From UMGS1781 sp964389545 (GTDB lineage: Bacteria > Bacillota > Clostridia > TANB77 > CAG-508), in contig CAYMDN010000001.1 in assembly GCA_964389545.1 (NCBI GenBank), forward strand, positions 1 through 64,000: DNA of 64,000 nucleotides. Direction: 5' to 3'. The position numbers were made by a program, and so were the translations under genes. Under the pieces are notes generated by a model that ran no database searches, was not told the DNA's origin, and saw only the letters and a program-made list of their open reading frames with translations. The stretch's first letter is position 1. Each line of letters starts with the position of its first letter. This document shows, one piece after another, positions 27,166 to 36,343 of this stretch.

Positions 27166-27633
27166 TTAAATTTTGATAATAAAAGGTTCATTTTTGTTAT
27201 ATTCTTTTATCAAATTGTTATAAATTTTTTGTAATGTATCTGTATTCCCTTCAACATTATCTTTAATTTGTTTTGCCCTTACTCTACAAAATACTTTATA
27301 GTAGTCAACAGGCATATCTATGAAAACTCTCTGTCCAATTTTAGGTATGTAATTTGTTCTTCTTTCATCTGCATAATGTGCTGCTTCATCAACACAATGT
27401 TTCATTTCTTCACATTCTCTTTTGTGAACTTCCATCATATAATCAAATTTTTCTTTTAAATCCTGATTTTCTTTTTTCATTTTATCCATATCAGTATTCT
27501 TTAATGTTACTATATCAGCTTTGAAAAATACTTTGAAGAAATCTTTCATTTTTTCTTCATTCAATTCAACTATATAATTATGGCAATCATCATAATATCC
27601 ACAATTTAATAAATTTTTAATTTCTTCTTCCAT
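27166..27633 (-). CDS. Hypothetical phage protein with coiled coil
   Basis: A 155-residue protein (start ATG 27633, AAAGGA upstream). A central coiled coil (KMKKENQDLKEKFDYMMEV) is followed by a domain with IPKIGQRVFIDMPVDYYKVFC. Last early gene before the repeat region; function unknown. Confidence 0.65.
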   Translation of the reverse strand: MEEEIKNLLNCGYYDDCHNYIVELNEEKMKDFFKVFFKADIVTLKNTDMDKMKKENQDLKEKFDYMMEVHKRECEEMKHCVDEAAHYADERRTNYIPKIGQRVFIDMPVDYYKVFCRVRAKQIKDNVEGNTDTLQKIYNNLIKEYNKNEPFIIKI

Positions 27634-27646
27634 AGCAAATTCCTTT

Positions 27647-28240
27647 CTAAACATTCTTTACTTTTGATGTGTACATATCAGCAGTATGGGTAAATAATAC
27701 AGTTTCGTATTTTCTTATTGCTTTATCATAATTATCCCATTGGTCTTGACCTTCATAAGCACCCATATGGAATCTAATACACAACAATTCTTCTTCTGTT
27801 AGATTTATAAATTGGGATAATAACATAATTGATTTATCTGCATGTCCTTTTAAAATACAATCTTGATTATATTCAAAATGAATTTCTTTACCTTTAACAT
27901 CACCAGTTCCCATCATTATTTCCCCTGGTTCATCAACAATAGTAATATAATTATCAATTTTGCATAAATCATGAAACATTCCTATAATATAAGGACTTTC
28001 AGGTCTTGTCCATTGTAAGTTTAATCTTTGGGTCATATCCAATAATACTTGTGTTACTTCATATGAATGGTCAAATAATCCACCTTCATATGCACCATGA
28101 TATTTTGTACTTGCAGCTTGGGTAAAGAATCCATTTTTTATTAACCAATCATAAAATTCTTTTGAAATTTTTTCTTTCATCAATCCATCAAATAGTTCAA
28201 TTCTTCTATTTGTTGTCAAATTTTTTTCATACTCTAACAT
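27647..28240 (-). CDS. HD-domain phosphohydrolase
   Basis: A 197-residue metal-dependent hydrolase. HD-fold motifs: GGLFDHS, GMFHDLCKID, KGHADKS and the final THTADM, giving the H...HD...H...D metal set. HD proteins act on nucleotides or cyclic nucleotides; here a nucleotide-pool or anti-defence role is possible but not shown. It overlaps the previous gene's ORF start slightly. Confidence 0.8.
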   Translation of the reverse strand: MLEYEKNLTTNRRIELFDGLMKEKISKEFYDWLIKNGFFTQAASTKYHGAYEGGLFDHSYEVTQVLLDMTQRLNLQWTRPESPYIIGMFHDLCKIDNYITIVDEPGEIMMGTGDVKGKEIHFEYNQDCILKGHADKSIMLLSQFINLTEEELLCIRFHMGAYEGQDQWDNYDKAIRKYETVLFTHTADMYTSKVKNV

Positions 28241-28241
28241 T

Positions 28242-28472
28242 TTAATAATCCCACCTTTTTTCTTTATTTTTATTATCTATACTTGATAACATATCTGTAA
28301 ATGTTATTGATAAATTATCAGTTCCATTTGCTTTTTGTTCTAATGTATAACCTACCATAATATAAAATTGATTATTAAATTTTATTATAAATTCATTTCC
28401 ATCTATCAAGCATGGTGGGCTTGTTCTAAAACCTAATAATTTATATAACAACTTAATCAATAATTTTTTCAT
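28242..28472 (-). CDS. Hypothetical protein
   Basis: A 76-residue protein with a basic, hydrophobic N-terminus (KKLLIKLLYKLLGF) and IDGNEFIIKFNNQFYIMVGY. Stops 2 bp before the HD gene start. No family recognised. Confidence 0.55.
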   Translation of the reverse strand: MKKLLIKLLYKLLGFRTSPPCLIDGNEFIIKFNNQFYIMVGYTLEQKANGTDNLSITFTDMLSSIDNKNKEKRWDY

Positions 28473-28485
28473 AATTATTTCCTTT

Positions 28486-29016
28486 CTATGGTATATAAAA
28501 CAATATGTAAATTGGATTCAATCTGTATTCTTTACCATCTTCAATTATTGTTAATACTTTATTTTCTTCGATTGCTTTATCTAATTCTTCTAATGACCTT
28601 ATGTTTTTGACTTCCACATTTTTATATGTGCATTCATCATCCATTGTAACAATACTAGATATTTTAATTGATTTGTTTTCTTGCCATGTTTTAAATGAAA
28701 TGATTGAATCCCATAAATGTTGTGTGTTTCCATCAAAACAAATTGCCCTATCATCAACATATATAAGTGCTGGTGGTTTTTCTTTTTGTATTCTATCAAC
28801 TTCAATATCATATTTATTTAACCATTCAGTCATTTCTGTGATTCCTTGTTCTGTTGAACATCTTGTACTTACAATAATAACTTCATAATTTTCTTTTCTT
28901 AATTCATCAATAATAGTTTTAATTCCTGGAACTGGTTCATCATAAATTGAACCATCTTGCCATCCTTTACTATATTTATGTATAACACCATCAAAATCAA
29001 ATACAATTGTTTTCAT
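28486..29016 (-). CDS. HAD-superfamily hydrolase
   Basis: A 176-residue protein. HAD motif I MKTIVFDFDGVIHKY (Asp7/Asp9), motif II VIIVSTRC, and YVDDRAICFDG as motif IV. The phosphatase domain is about 1-125; the C-terminal 50 residues are extra. It could be a nucleotide or polynucleotide phosphatase. Neighbour of an HD hydrolase. Confidence 0.82.
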   Translation of the reverse strand: MKTIVFDFDGVIHKYSKGWQDGSIYDEPVPGIKTIIDELRKENYEVIIVSTRCSTEQGITEMTEWLNKYDIEVDRIQKEKPPALIYVDDRAICFDGNTQHLWDSIISFKTWQENKSIKISSIVTMDDECTYKNVEVKNIRSLEELDKAIEENKVLTIIEDGKEYRLNPIYILFYIP

Positions 29017-29030
29017 ATTTATTTTCCTTT

Positions 29031-29162
29031 CTAATCATTACTACTTGATAAAAATGTAATCATTGCAACAATAAATCCCCATGTATATTGCCAATCAATT
29101 GGTATATATTGATTTATAATTGCACCAATTATGCAGCATAATATTATTTTTAAAATAGTCAT
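29031..29162 (-). CDS. Small two-TM membrane protein
   Basis: A 43-residue protein, almost entirely two hydrophobic helices joined by PIDWQYTW. The start ATG 29162 has AAAGGA upstream. Function unknown. Confidence 0.6.
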   Translation of the reverse strand: MTILKIILCCIIGAIINQYIPIDWQYTWGFIVAMITFLSSSND

Positions 29163-29175
29163 ATTTAATTCCTTT

Positions 29176-29595
29176 CTATGCAACTGAATCAGCAAATGCA
29201 ATTGCCATTCGTTTTGCATCTTCCAATGTTTCGGCTTTGAAACCAACTGGAAGTGATAAGTTTTTATCAGGATGTTCTTGTAAATATTCATCTGTGTAAC
29301 CACTTGATGCACAACATGAACCTTCTTTTACTACATCGCCAACCCCAAAACCAAAGATTGCACGATGTGACCATCCATACCATTTTTGTTCTTTTTCATT
29401 AAATCCTATTGAACACACTTTATTATTGTTATATGTTTGGATTTGTGACAATCCGTATTTTTCAACATACATTTCAAAGTCTTTTAATGTTCCAATATAT
29501 TTATCATCCTTGTTATACACAAATATCATTTTTATTCCTTGTGATTCTTCAATTTTAATTTTATATTCTTCTAATATTTTTGATTGTATTTCCAA
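29176..29595 (-). CDS. Conserved hypothetical phage protein
   Basis: A 139-residue protein with KWYGWSHRAIFGFGVGDVV, GSCCASSGY and LPVGFKAETLEDAKRMAIAFADSV. Similar proteins occur in Clostridium phages. Function unknown. Confidence 0.6.
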   Translation of the reverse strand: MEIQSKILEEYKIKIEESQGIKMIFVYNKDDKYIGTLKDFEMYVEKYGLSQIQTYNNNKVCSIGFNEKEQKWYGWSHRAIFGFGVGDVVKEGSCCASSGYTDEYLQEHPDKNLSLPVGFKAETLEDAKRMAIAFADSVA

Positions 29596-29912
29596 CCTAA
29601 TTCACCTACTTTCATACTAATTGCTTGTACTTCTTTCACATTTAAAATTGGATTTCGCATTCTTTCATAATGTTTTCCATAAGGTGTTGTACCCTTTTCA
29701 TATCCACCAATTTGAATCCTTTGACAATTCATCATAAATATTATGAACATTGAATAATATGTTCCATTTATTACTTTTTCATCTAAATATTCAATATATG
29801 GCTCATCTTGTGTAATCCATTCATTTGTTTTTGGTTCTTCACCTTCTTTGAAGATGTTATGTTCATGTTTTTTATATCCTATTTCTTCAAATACTTTATC
29901 TGCTTCACTCAT
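29571..29912 (-). CDS. Hypothetical protein
   Basis: A 113-residue protein (EEIGYKKHEHNIFKEGE, then MNCQRIQIGGYEKG). It resembles small early phage proteins of the type 'ADKVFEEIGYKK' found in many Firmicute prophages. Overlaps the next gene by 25 bp. Confidence 0.6.
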   Translation of the reverse strand: MSEADKVFEEIGYKKHEHNIFKEGEEPKTNEWITQDEPYIEYLDEKVINGTYYSMFIIFMMNCQRIQIGGYEKGTTPYGKHYERMRNPILNVKEVQAISMKVGELGWKYNQKY

Positions 29913-30285
29913 TTGATTTTCCTAAAAGTTTTTGTCTTATACTTAATAAAAAACTTCCTTTCTGAATTTCATCAGATATAATATCTTTTAAGCCTAATTC
30001 ATTTAAAATTGTTTCAAGTTGTTTTAATTCTAAACATCTATTCTTTACATCTGCTTTTAATGAGTTCACAAAAACTTCTTTTGCTAAAACATGTGATTCA
30101 TTACTTAAATCAAATGTTGGATATGTATTAAAACCATAATTACAACTTTCAAAATAAATTTCACCTTGATGAATATATATTTGCATTTTTGCTTCACCTT
30201 GTTCTACTTGTAAGCAATATTTTAATTTACCATTATTTGTTTTGATTGTTTCCTTTATTTTCATATCATTCATCTTCTTCACCAT
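29905..30285 (-). CDS. Hypothetical protein
   Basis: A 126-residue protein with a beta-rich first half and a helical C-terminus ending SIRQKLLGKSNE. Overlaps both neighbours by 8-20 bp, so tightly coupled. No family recognised. Confidence 0.55.
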   Translation of the reverse strand: MVKKMNDMKIKETIKTNNGKLKYCLQVEQGEAKMQIYIHQGEIYFESCNYGFNTYPTFDLSNESHVLAKEVFVNSLKADVKNRCLELKQLETILNELGLKDIISDEIQKGSFLLSIRQKLLGKSNE

Positions 30286-30514
30286 CTGCTAAAACACTAC
30301 TTGCTGATACTGCCATTGGTGGAAGTGTTTCACCTTCCTGTTGAATGTATATTTTTCCTGTTTTCTTTACTTTTTCAAGTTCTTCATCTGATAGCTGCCA
30401 ACATGTTTCTATTGCTGGTGTTTCATCTTCATATTTATACTTTGTACCTGGTAAATCAAAGCAATCAGGTCTTTTAAAAATTGTATTTGTTGTTTTTCTT
30501 TTTATAGGTTTCAT
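30266..30514 (-). CDS. Hypothetical protein
   Basis: An 82-residue protein with PDCFDLPGTKYKYEDETPAI and a C-terminal acidic end. In operon with overlapping neighbours. Function unknown. Confidence 0.55.
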   Translation of the reverse strand: MKPIKRKTTNTIFKRPDCFDLPGTKYKYEDETPAIETCWQLSDEELEKVKKTGKIYIQQEGETLPPMAVSASSVLADGEEDE

Positions 30515-30523
30515 ATATCTTCC

Positions 30524-30793
30524 CTACCCTTCACAATAATCTTTTATTTCTTTAATATCCACATCATTTTCATCCATGGTTTCATTGAAATCATCTTGGG
30601 TGTTTTCTAATGTTCCCAATATTATTCTTAATTCTTCAATCTTATCTTCAACATTAGTTGTATTTTTGTTATGTTTTTCATTTAATTTTAATAAGTCTTG
30701 TTGATATTCCATATCTTTTTTTACTTGTTCTATACTTCTTTTTAAAGATTCATCATGCTCATAAATTACTTTAATTAAGTCTTCTTTTTCCAT
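30524..30793 (-). CDS. Coiled-coil hypothetical protein
   Basis: An 89-residue acidic coiled-coil protein (heptads over about 8-75). Start and preceding stop share one base at 30793. Function unknown. Confidence 0.55.
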   Translation of the reverse strand: MEKEDLIKVIYEHDESLKRSIEQVKKDMEYQQDLLKLNEKHNKNTTNVEDKIEELRIILGTLENTQDDFNETMDENDVDIKEIKDYCEG

Positions 30794-30978
30794 TAGTTTT
30801 CACCTTGCCTTTCTTGTTTTATGATTTCACACATTAGGCATATTTTTTGTGTTCCATTTGTTTTCCATAATGTGAATCTATGACAAACTGGACATCTGTG
30901 TTTTGGTGTCATTCCAGTTAATTGTTTTATTTTTTCTTTATCTTCTTTATCTCTTAATTTTTTTGCAAAATTTGACAT
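30793..30978 (-). CDS. Small zinc-ribbon protein
   Basis: A 61-residue protein with CPVCHRFTLWKTNGTQKICLMC in the second half, a C-x2-C...C-x2-C zinc ribbon. N-terminus basic (KKLRDKEDKEKIKQL). Possibly nucleic-acid binding. Confidence 0.65.
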   Translation of the reverse strand: MSNFAKKLRDKEDKEKIKQLTGMTPKHRCPVCHRFTLWKTNGTQKICLMCEIIKQERQGEN

Positions 30979-30982
30979 GTTT

Positions 30983-31156
30983 TTATACCTTACCTTTCTT
31001 CAACTGGGCTTCAATTGTTTTTAATGATTTTCTGCAATATCCATAATCCCAATTATTTTTATATTCTAGTTGTTCATATCCCAATTTACACCAACTTGAA
31101 TATTCGCCATCCATATCTTGTGAACATCCTAACGCTGGACAATCACAACATTTCAT
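30983..31156 (-). CDS. Small Cys-rich protein
   Basis: A 57-residue protein (MKCCDCPALGCSQDMDGEYSS as its first 20 or so residues, then WCKLGYEQ and YCRKS). Seven Cys suggest metal binding. Overlaps the methyltransferase stop by 4 bp. Confidence 0.6.
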   Translation of the reverse strand: MKCCDCPALGCSQDMDGEYSSWCKLGYEQLEYKNNWDYGYCRKSLKTIEAQLKKGKV

Positions 31157-32023
31157 AAAACTTCACCTTCTTTTAATTTTTTAAATATATGTACTATTAC
31201 ATCAACTGTCCAACCATCACCAATAACATCAGCAGATTGATTTTTTGTAAGCATTTTAGTATATCCAATTGGTAATGTTTGCCCTTGTTCCAATTCTTCT
31301 GTTGTTAAAAATCTGCAAAAATCTTCAAATTCAATCAATCCTGCATTTTTCCATCTATCTTGTCTACAAGTTATACAATTGATTTTTGTTGCCTTTGTTA
31401 CATTTGGACAACTTCCATTCTTACCATCGCCCCACATCTTGATTCTTGATGGTGTCTTATTAACTTTAAATTCTTTGCATTTTTCATGGTCTTTGCATAT
31501 ATAATCTTGAAAGTTTATTTTTTTTATCTTCTGGAATTGTCACATTTGGAATGTTTGTCCAATAATATCTATTACGATTTTGATAACTTACCAAATTAGA
31601 ATTTATCTTGATAGGTTCTACACCTAAAATGTTACTAATTAAATTTTTATCGTTTTCCTTCATGTTAGCGACATTTTCTAATAAAAAATATTTTGGTTGT
31701 AACTGTTTCAAAATTCTTACATATTCATAAAACAAGCTACTTTTCTTACCATTCAAACCTTCCTGATTTCCATTATTTATAACATTTGCAATTGATAAAT
31801 CTTGACAAGGACTTCCACCAATTAGTAAATCAATTTTTTCTAGTTTCGTTAAATCTAATTGTGTTACATCCCCTAATTGAATTGTATTAGGAAAATTAAA
31901 TTGTGTACATTTAATCGCTGATTCTTTTATTTCACTTGCATAATATTTGTCAATCTTAATTCCAGCTCTTTTAAGTGCTAATTGACCACAACTTATACCA
32001 TCAAATAAACTTAATACATTCAT
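31153..32023 (-). pseudogene. DNA (cytosine-5) methyltransferase, frameshifted at an A8 tract
   Basis: The first frame (32023-31484, 179 aa) has motif I LSLFDGISCGQLAL, motif IV GGSPCQDLS, ENV of motif VI and QNRNRYYW (motif VIII). The second frame (to 31153) has a target-recognition remnant and motif X-like GDGWTVDVI. They join at a run of eight A (31518-31525): removing one A gives a continuous protein reading PEDKKINFQDYICKDHEKC. Two explanations are a real inactivating or phase-variable insertion, or transcriptional slippage that restores the frame. A sequencing error is also possible. Intact, it would protect phage DNA from host restriction. Confidence 0.82.
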
Positions 32024-32024
32024 T

Positions 32025-32219
32025 TTAATCCACCCACCTTACAATCCAAGAGTTATGGAAAAGGTTGGGTTCATAGACTTTATAACCACTATTTTCTAGT
32101 CGTTTTATGTTTATTGGATAAATTATTGAAAAGTGTTTTCCTTCGTATCCTTTTTGTTTGGCTTTTTTTATTCCATATAATATTGATAAATATTGAATTA
32201 TTATCTTGAACATTCTCAT
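32025..32219 (-). CDS. Hypothetical protein
   Basis: A 64-residue basic protein (MRMFKIIIQYLSILYGIKKAK in its first third). The start is ATG 32219 behind GGAAGG. Stops 2 bp before the methyltransferase start. Function unknown. Confidence 0.5.
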   Translation of the reverse strand: MRMFKIIIQYLSILYGIKKAKQKGYEGKHFSIIYPINIKRLENSGYKVYEPNLFHNSWIVRWVD

Positions 32220-32422
32220 ACACCTTCCTTTTCTTTTACTTTTTCCCATTCAAATTTTGAATATTTGCATTTTGCTTGATGTTCTTTTCCAATTAGTCTT
32301 CCGCTTCTAGTGCAAATCTGATACCACCATAAAATATCAGTTCTATATCTTACATACATTATCCAATTTTTAATGAATGGGTTATATGTTATTTTATTTA
32401 CATGAAATTCTGTTTTTGGCAT
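32216..32422 (-). CDS. Hypothetical protein
   Basis: A 68-residue basic protein with NWIMYVRYRTDILWWYQICTRSG in the middle and a Lys/Glu-rich end. Overlaps the next start by 4 bp. Function unknown. Confidence 0.5.
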   Translation of the reverse strand: MPKTEFHVNKITYNPFIKNWIMYVRYRTDILWWYQICTRSGRLIGKEHQAKCKYSKFEWEKVKEKEGV

Positions 32423-32448
32423 ATCAATTCCCCCTTATCTTTTGTATT

Positions 32449-34347
32449 TTATTGACCTTCTGCTTTCACAAATATTCTGCATTTTTTACCTTGTATTTTT
32501 TTATCAATAATTACAAAATTAAAATATTTTTTTACTTGTTTTGAAAATTCACCGCTTGATAATTCTTGAAGACTATTTCTGATACAAAATTCTTTATATT
32601 TTTTATAAACTTCATTTGTTGGTTCATTTTCAATGTTGATTTGTTCCGCTTCACATTCCTTAAAGAAACCTATAATTGGATTATTTGTTTCTTCATATTC
32701 AGTCAATTCATTTTCAATTTTTACTGATGTTGTGAATTGTCTATTCAATAGCACCCTTTTCAATCCTGCTATTCCTAAATTTATTAAATATTCAATTGAT
32801 TCTTGACTTTGAAGCGAATCACCTATGAATGGTTTAAAGTTTGGATTATCAGATGTAAATTTTGCATTGAATGGTACAATTACCAATCTTCTTAAAATTG
32901 CACTTGAATCCCTTCCTTTTCCAATTCTAGGAATAGCATTTGCACTAAATACCAATTTCACATATGGTTCAAAATCAAATTTTGGTTGTCCTTTTTGTTC
33001 TGCATCTATTGTTTCACCTGTTACTATCTTCTTAAATTCCGCAGCATCTGTAATGAATTCATCTGATATATCATCACCAATATTTGCTAGTTTTCCAAAC
33101 AACATGACTGTTGAAAATCTATCATTTAACTTTTTCAAATCAAGAACAGAAATATTCTTTTTCCCTAACATTGTTTTTATTAAGTTTAAATATGTACTTT
33201 TACCATTTGAACCTGAACCAGTTAAAATAAATGCTTTTCCAAGTTCATTTCTTCTGTACATGCAATAACCAACTAATTCTTCAAGCAATGCCCTTATTTC
33301 TTTGTCATCACATGCTATATTATTTAAAACTTCATCTGTTAATTTGTTATAAGCATGTGGGTTATAATCCCAATCAATTTTATTTGTAATCACATGTTCA
33401 GGTGAGAATTGGAAAAATTTATCTTCTGATATGTCATATATCCCATTTCTAAATGCAATTAAATTTGCTGATGCTGGTTTTGTACTTTCTCTTATCATAA
33501 TATCCAAATATGACATTACTTCTGTTCTTTTGGCTCTATTTAATTGTGGTATATGTTTTATCATTGCTGATTCAATTTCAGCTTGTCCAGCAATATATAT
33601 TCCATCTTTATATAAATGCAATTGATTGTTTATTCTTGTGATATGATGGTTGTTTTTTAAGAATATTGCAAATTTATCAAATAAGAATGTTGCCCCTTTG
33701 AAAAATACTGGTTTTGCAAATGCTTCATCACGAATTATGACATCAACTTCATCATCTGTTAATGGTTCTTTCAAAACATATTTATTTATAAGTTTTATTG
33801 TTTCCCTTGCTTCTTCTTTTGAAAAATCATTGCTTTGTAAAGTTAATATATAATTGAACAATGCTTGATTTCTTCCATCACCTGCTGTCATATTTAAGAA
33901 ATCCATTGTTGTTTTTATTGGTAATAACCATTTTGGAAGTTCCATTGCTTCTTCATTTTCTGCTTTATCATATAAAATTAGTCTTTCTTTATTTTTGAAT
34001 TTTAGAATTGAATATGCATTTCTTTTTCCAATTTTTATATCAGCTGTGATTCCCAAAGCTAATGTTGCATGTGTTCGATTACTTTCAACTAAAACATTTT
34101 TAAATAAAAAGTGCTTTCCCCTAGTTGTTTTATATACTCTACATTTAAGTTTTAGGTCTTGAACAATTTTAAATAATATTTCACTTTCATCAAAATCATC
34201 AATATCTATCAGTATTGTGTCTGTTGCAAGAATACCTGCAAATTCAGGTAATGATTGAACCTGTTCATAATTTTTGAAATCAGTTCTTCCTTTGAACTTT
34301 TCAATGCATTTCTTGTCTTTGGTTTCAACATAACCTTTAAAGAACAT
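32449..34347 (-). CDS. Primase-helicase (prim-pol plus D5/P4-type SF3 helicase)
   Basis: A 632-residue replication protein. The N-terminal part (about 1-150) looks like an AEP-type primase with ILIDIDDFD (Asp48/Asp50) and RGKHFLFKN (His79). The middle is the D5_N-type region; the helicase ATPase has Walker A GSGSNGKST (377-385), Walker B ANIGDDISDEF and FSANAIPRIG (sensor). It unwinds and primes phage DNA beside the family B polymerase encoded next upstream. Confidence 0.9.
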   Translation of the reverse strand: MFFKGYVETKDKKCIEKFKGRTDFKNYEQVQSLPEFAGILATDTILIDIDDFDESEILFKIVQDLKLKCRVYKTTRGKHFLFKNVLVESNRTHATLALGITADIKIGKRNAYSILKFKNKERLILYDKAENEEAMELPKWLLPIKTTMDFLNMTAGDGRNQALFNYILTLQSNDFSKEEARETIKLINKYVLKEPLTDDEVDVIIRDEAFAKPVFFKGATFLFDKFAIFLKNNHHITRINNQLHLYKDGIYIAGQAEIESAMIKHIPQLNRAKRTEVMSYLDIMIRESTKPASANLIAFRNGIYDISEDKFFQFSPEHVITNKIDWDYNPHAYNKLTDEVLNNIACDDKEIRALLEELVGYCMYRRNELGKAFILTGSGSNGKSTYLNLIKTMLGKKNISVLDLKKLNDRFSTVMLFGKLANIGDDISDEFITDAAEFKKIVTGETIDAEQKGQPKFDFEPYVKLVFSANAIPRIGKGRDSSAILRRLVIVPFNAKFTSDNPNFKPFIGDSLQSQESIEYLINLGIAGLKRVLLNRQFTTSVKIENELTEYEETNNPIIGFFKECEAEQINIENEPTNEVYKKYKEFCIRNSLQELSSGEFSKQVKKYFNFVIIDKKIQGKKCRIFVKAEGQ

Positions 34348-34368
34348 TTTTCAATCACCCCTTCCGTT

Positions 34369-34563
34369 TTATTTTTTAATCATTTTATTTACACATCTTG
34401 CATGTGCATAATTTTCATTTGTTGCTGTTTGACAATATTCAAAATCTAAATTTTCAATATCATATTTGGCTATTGTTTCACCACATATTGAACAACTTAT
34501 TCTTTCATCATCTTCAAACATTTTTAATAATTTATTTTTTACTTCTTTTTTATCTACTACCAT
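34369..34563 (-). CDS. Small zinc-binding protein
   Basis: A 64-residue protein with RISCSICGETIAKYD and a later YCQTATNENYAHARC, fitting a C-x2-C...C...H/C zinc site. Between polymerase and primase genes; it may be a replication accessory. Confidence 0.6.
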   Translation of the reverse strand: MVVDKKEVKNKLLKMFEDDERISCSICGETIAKYDIENLDFEYCQTATNENYAHARCVNKMIKK

Positions 34564-34565
34564 GT

Positions 34566-36281
34566 TTACATCACCCCAAAATCTTTCAATCTTTTTGCTG
34601 CAAGGTCAACATACCATGCTTTATCTAATTTTTTTGGAACTTTTACATCATTTACTTCATCGTTATAAATAAAACAATGTTCAGGTGAATTTGATATTTT
34701 TGCTGGTCTACCTGTTGTTGCATGTATTTTGGTAACACCTTTATCGTTTTCATCAATTGATGCAAATATCCTAATACATTTTTCTTTGATGTACTCATCA
34801 CCATGTAATATATGTGTATATTTACTTGATATTTTTGTAACCAATTGAAATTCTTTCAAATCATTGCAATCATTGATTGTTTTTTCTATTGGTACATTAT
34901 GAACCATATATTCAACTAATGCTTTATTGATGATTGGTAAATCATAATCAAGATTATTTAATTTCTTAACATACGCACCTTTGGATTTGTATTTTCCATT
35001 AGCATCAACGATTATGTAATTATTAACATCTTTTTGAAAAACTTTTCTGTATTCATCAAATTCTAATGTTAAATGTGTTCTTTGTTCCCATTCATAAGCA
35101 ATATCATCAATCAAATCAAAATCTTCATAATTATTCATTTTTACAAGAATACCATCAGTATTTGATTGAATTATTTGACAATGTGGTTCTAATTTTTCAA
35201 TCAAATCTAATAATAGTAATTGACCATATACACAAACCCTATTTGCTTGAAGTGGGTCATATAATCCATTATTTTTATCTTTCATTACACCATATGTTGA
35301 ATTTAATACTAATTTCAATGGTGCTTGTAATGGATTCTTTTCTTTTTTATATTTAAGTCTTGTATGGTAAATATCTTCATATTTTTTAGGGTCTTTCATG
35401 TTTCTACTATGTAAATTGTATTGAATCATTAGTGATGGATATAGTGATGCAACATCCATATTTAAAAAGTAACCTTCACCACTATATTGTGGAATAGCAC
35501 CATGAACACCACCCCAACCAAATTGATGTGGAACACCTGCAACCATGATGTCTAGTTGATTCTTTTTTCCATCTTTTTCATAGCAACGATTATCTAAATT
35601 TTTATACCAATCAACAACTTCTTTATATTTTTCAATTTTTAATGTTGATGGAAAATCAATGTCAAATTCATCATCATGTTCTTTTTGTGTAGCTTCTAAT
35701 ATTATTGCAGCCAATTGTGATTTTGTTTTTGAAATCAATGATAGATTTAATGGTTTACCTTGACAAGCTAATTTTACAAGCCCCATACATGCTTCAAAGT
35801 CTTCTTTTCTTTGCAAAAACACTTCAATTGTTTGTTCAACATCATGTCTACAATACTTTATAGTTTCTTGAATTTCTTCATCTGTCAATTTTCTATCTAT
35901 ATCAAAAGGAACTGATGATTCCTTAATGTTATTTCCCATAAATCCTTCAAACGATTTCAACCCCCTATCAATATTTGACATTACATCATAATTATTAAGT
36001 GGTATTCTTCTAAATAATGAAGAAAATTTCCATCCTGGATTACCTTTCAAAATAATGTAATCATTTATTCTTTTAGGGTCAAAACCACAAAGGATGCCTT
36101 TTAGAATGTATTGGTCATAATGTCTTGAATTGAAACCAACCCAAATATTATTGATATTTTCATCATAAATTTTTTCTAATTTATTAGAATCGTTAATAAT
36201 AACATGTTCTTTCTTTTTATCCATATCAATAATGACTACCAACCAATCTTCTTTGAAAACTTCAAAGTCATAAAATAACAT
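34566..36281 (-). CDS. Family B DNA polymerase
   Basis: A 571-residue polymerase with proofreading exonuclease. Exo I FYDFEVF (Asp5, Glu7), Exo II GFNSRHYDQ (Asp56), Exo III YCRHD (Tyr143, Asp147). Polymerase motif A MDVASLYPSL (Asp276), motif B KLVLNSTYG (about 322-331), motif C SNTDG (Asp376). Compact in comparison with cellular PolB. The motif C Ser-Asn-Thr-Asp-Gly departs from the usual Tyr-x-Asp-Thr-Asp: the first catalytic Asp is Asn. Most temperate Firmicute phages carry a PolA-type enzyme, so PolB here is notable. Confidence 0.88.
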   Translation of the reverse strand: MLFYDFEVFKEDWLVVIIDMDKKKEHVIINDSNKLEKIYDENINNIWVGFNSRHYDQYILKGILCGFDPKRINDYIILKGNPGWKFSSLFRRIPLNNYDVMSNIDRGLKSFEGFMGNNIKESSVPFDIDRKLTDEEIQETIKYCRHDVEQTIEVFLQRKEDFEACMGLVKLACQGKPLNLSLISKTKSQLAAIILEATQKEHDDEFDIDFPSTLKIEKYKEVVDWYKNLDNRCYEKDGKKNQLDIMVAGVPHQFGWGGVHGAIPQYSGEGYFLNMDVASLYPSLMIQYNLHSRNMKDPKKYEDIYHTRLKYKKEKNPLQAPLKLVLNSTYGVMKDKNNGLYDPLQANRVCVYGQLLLLDLIEKLEPHCQIIQSNTDGILVKMNNYEDFDLIDDIAYEWEQRTHLTLEFDEYRKVFQKDVNNYIIVDANGKYKSKGAYVKKLNNLDYDLPIINKALVEYMVHNVPIEKTINDCNDLKEFQLVTKISSKYTHILHGDEYIKEKCIRIFASIDENDKGVTKIHATTGRPAKISNSPEHCFIYNDEVNDVKVPKKLDKAWYVDLAAKRLKDFGVM

Positions 36282-36343
36282 TCCTAGTCACATCCTTTCT
36301 TTATTTTTTTGGGGTGATATTTCACACCCCATCATATATTCAA

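Noticed and set aside
31153..31437. Separate 94-residue gene
   Set aside because: Its sequence is the C-terminus of a cytosine methyltransferase and rejoins the upstream frame with one base change at the A8 tract.
31510..31530. Programmed -1 frameshift at the methyltransferase A8 tract
   Set aside because: A -1 slip enters the wrong frame; the downstream part needs a net loss of one base, so transcriptional slippage or mutation fits better.
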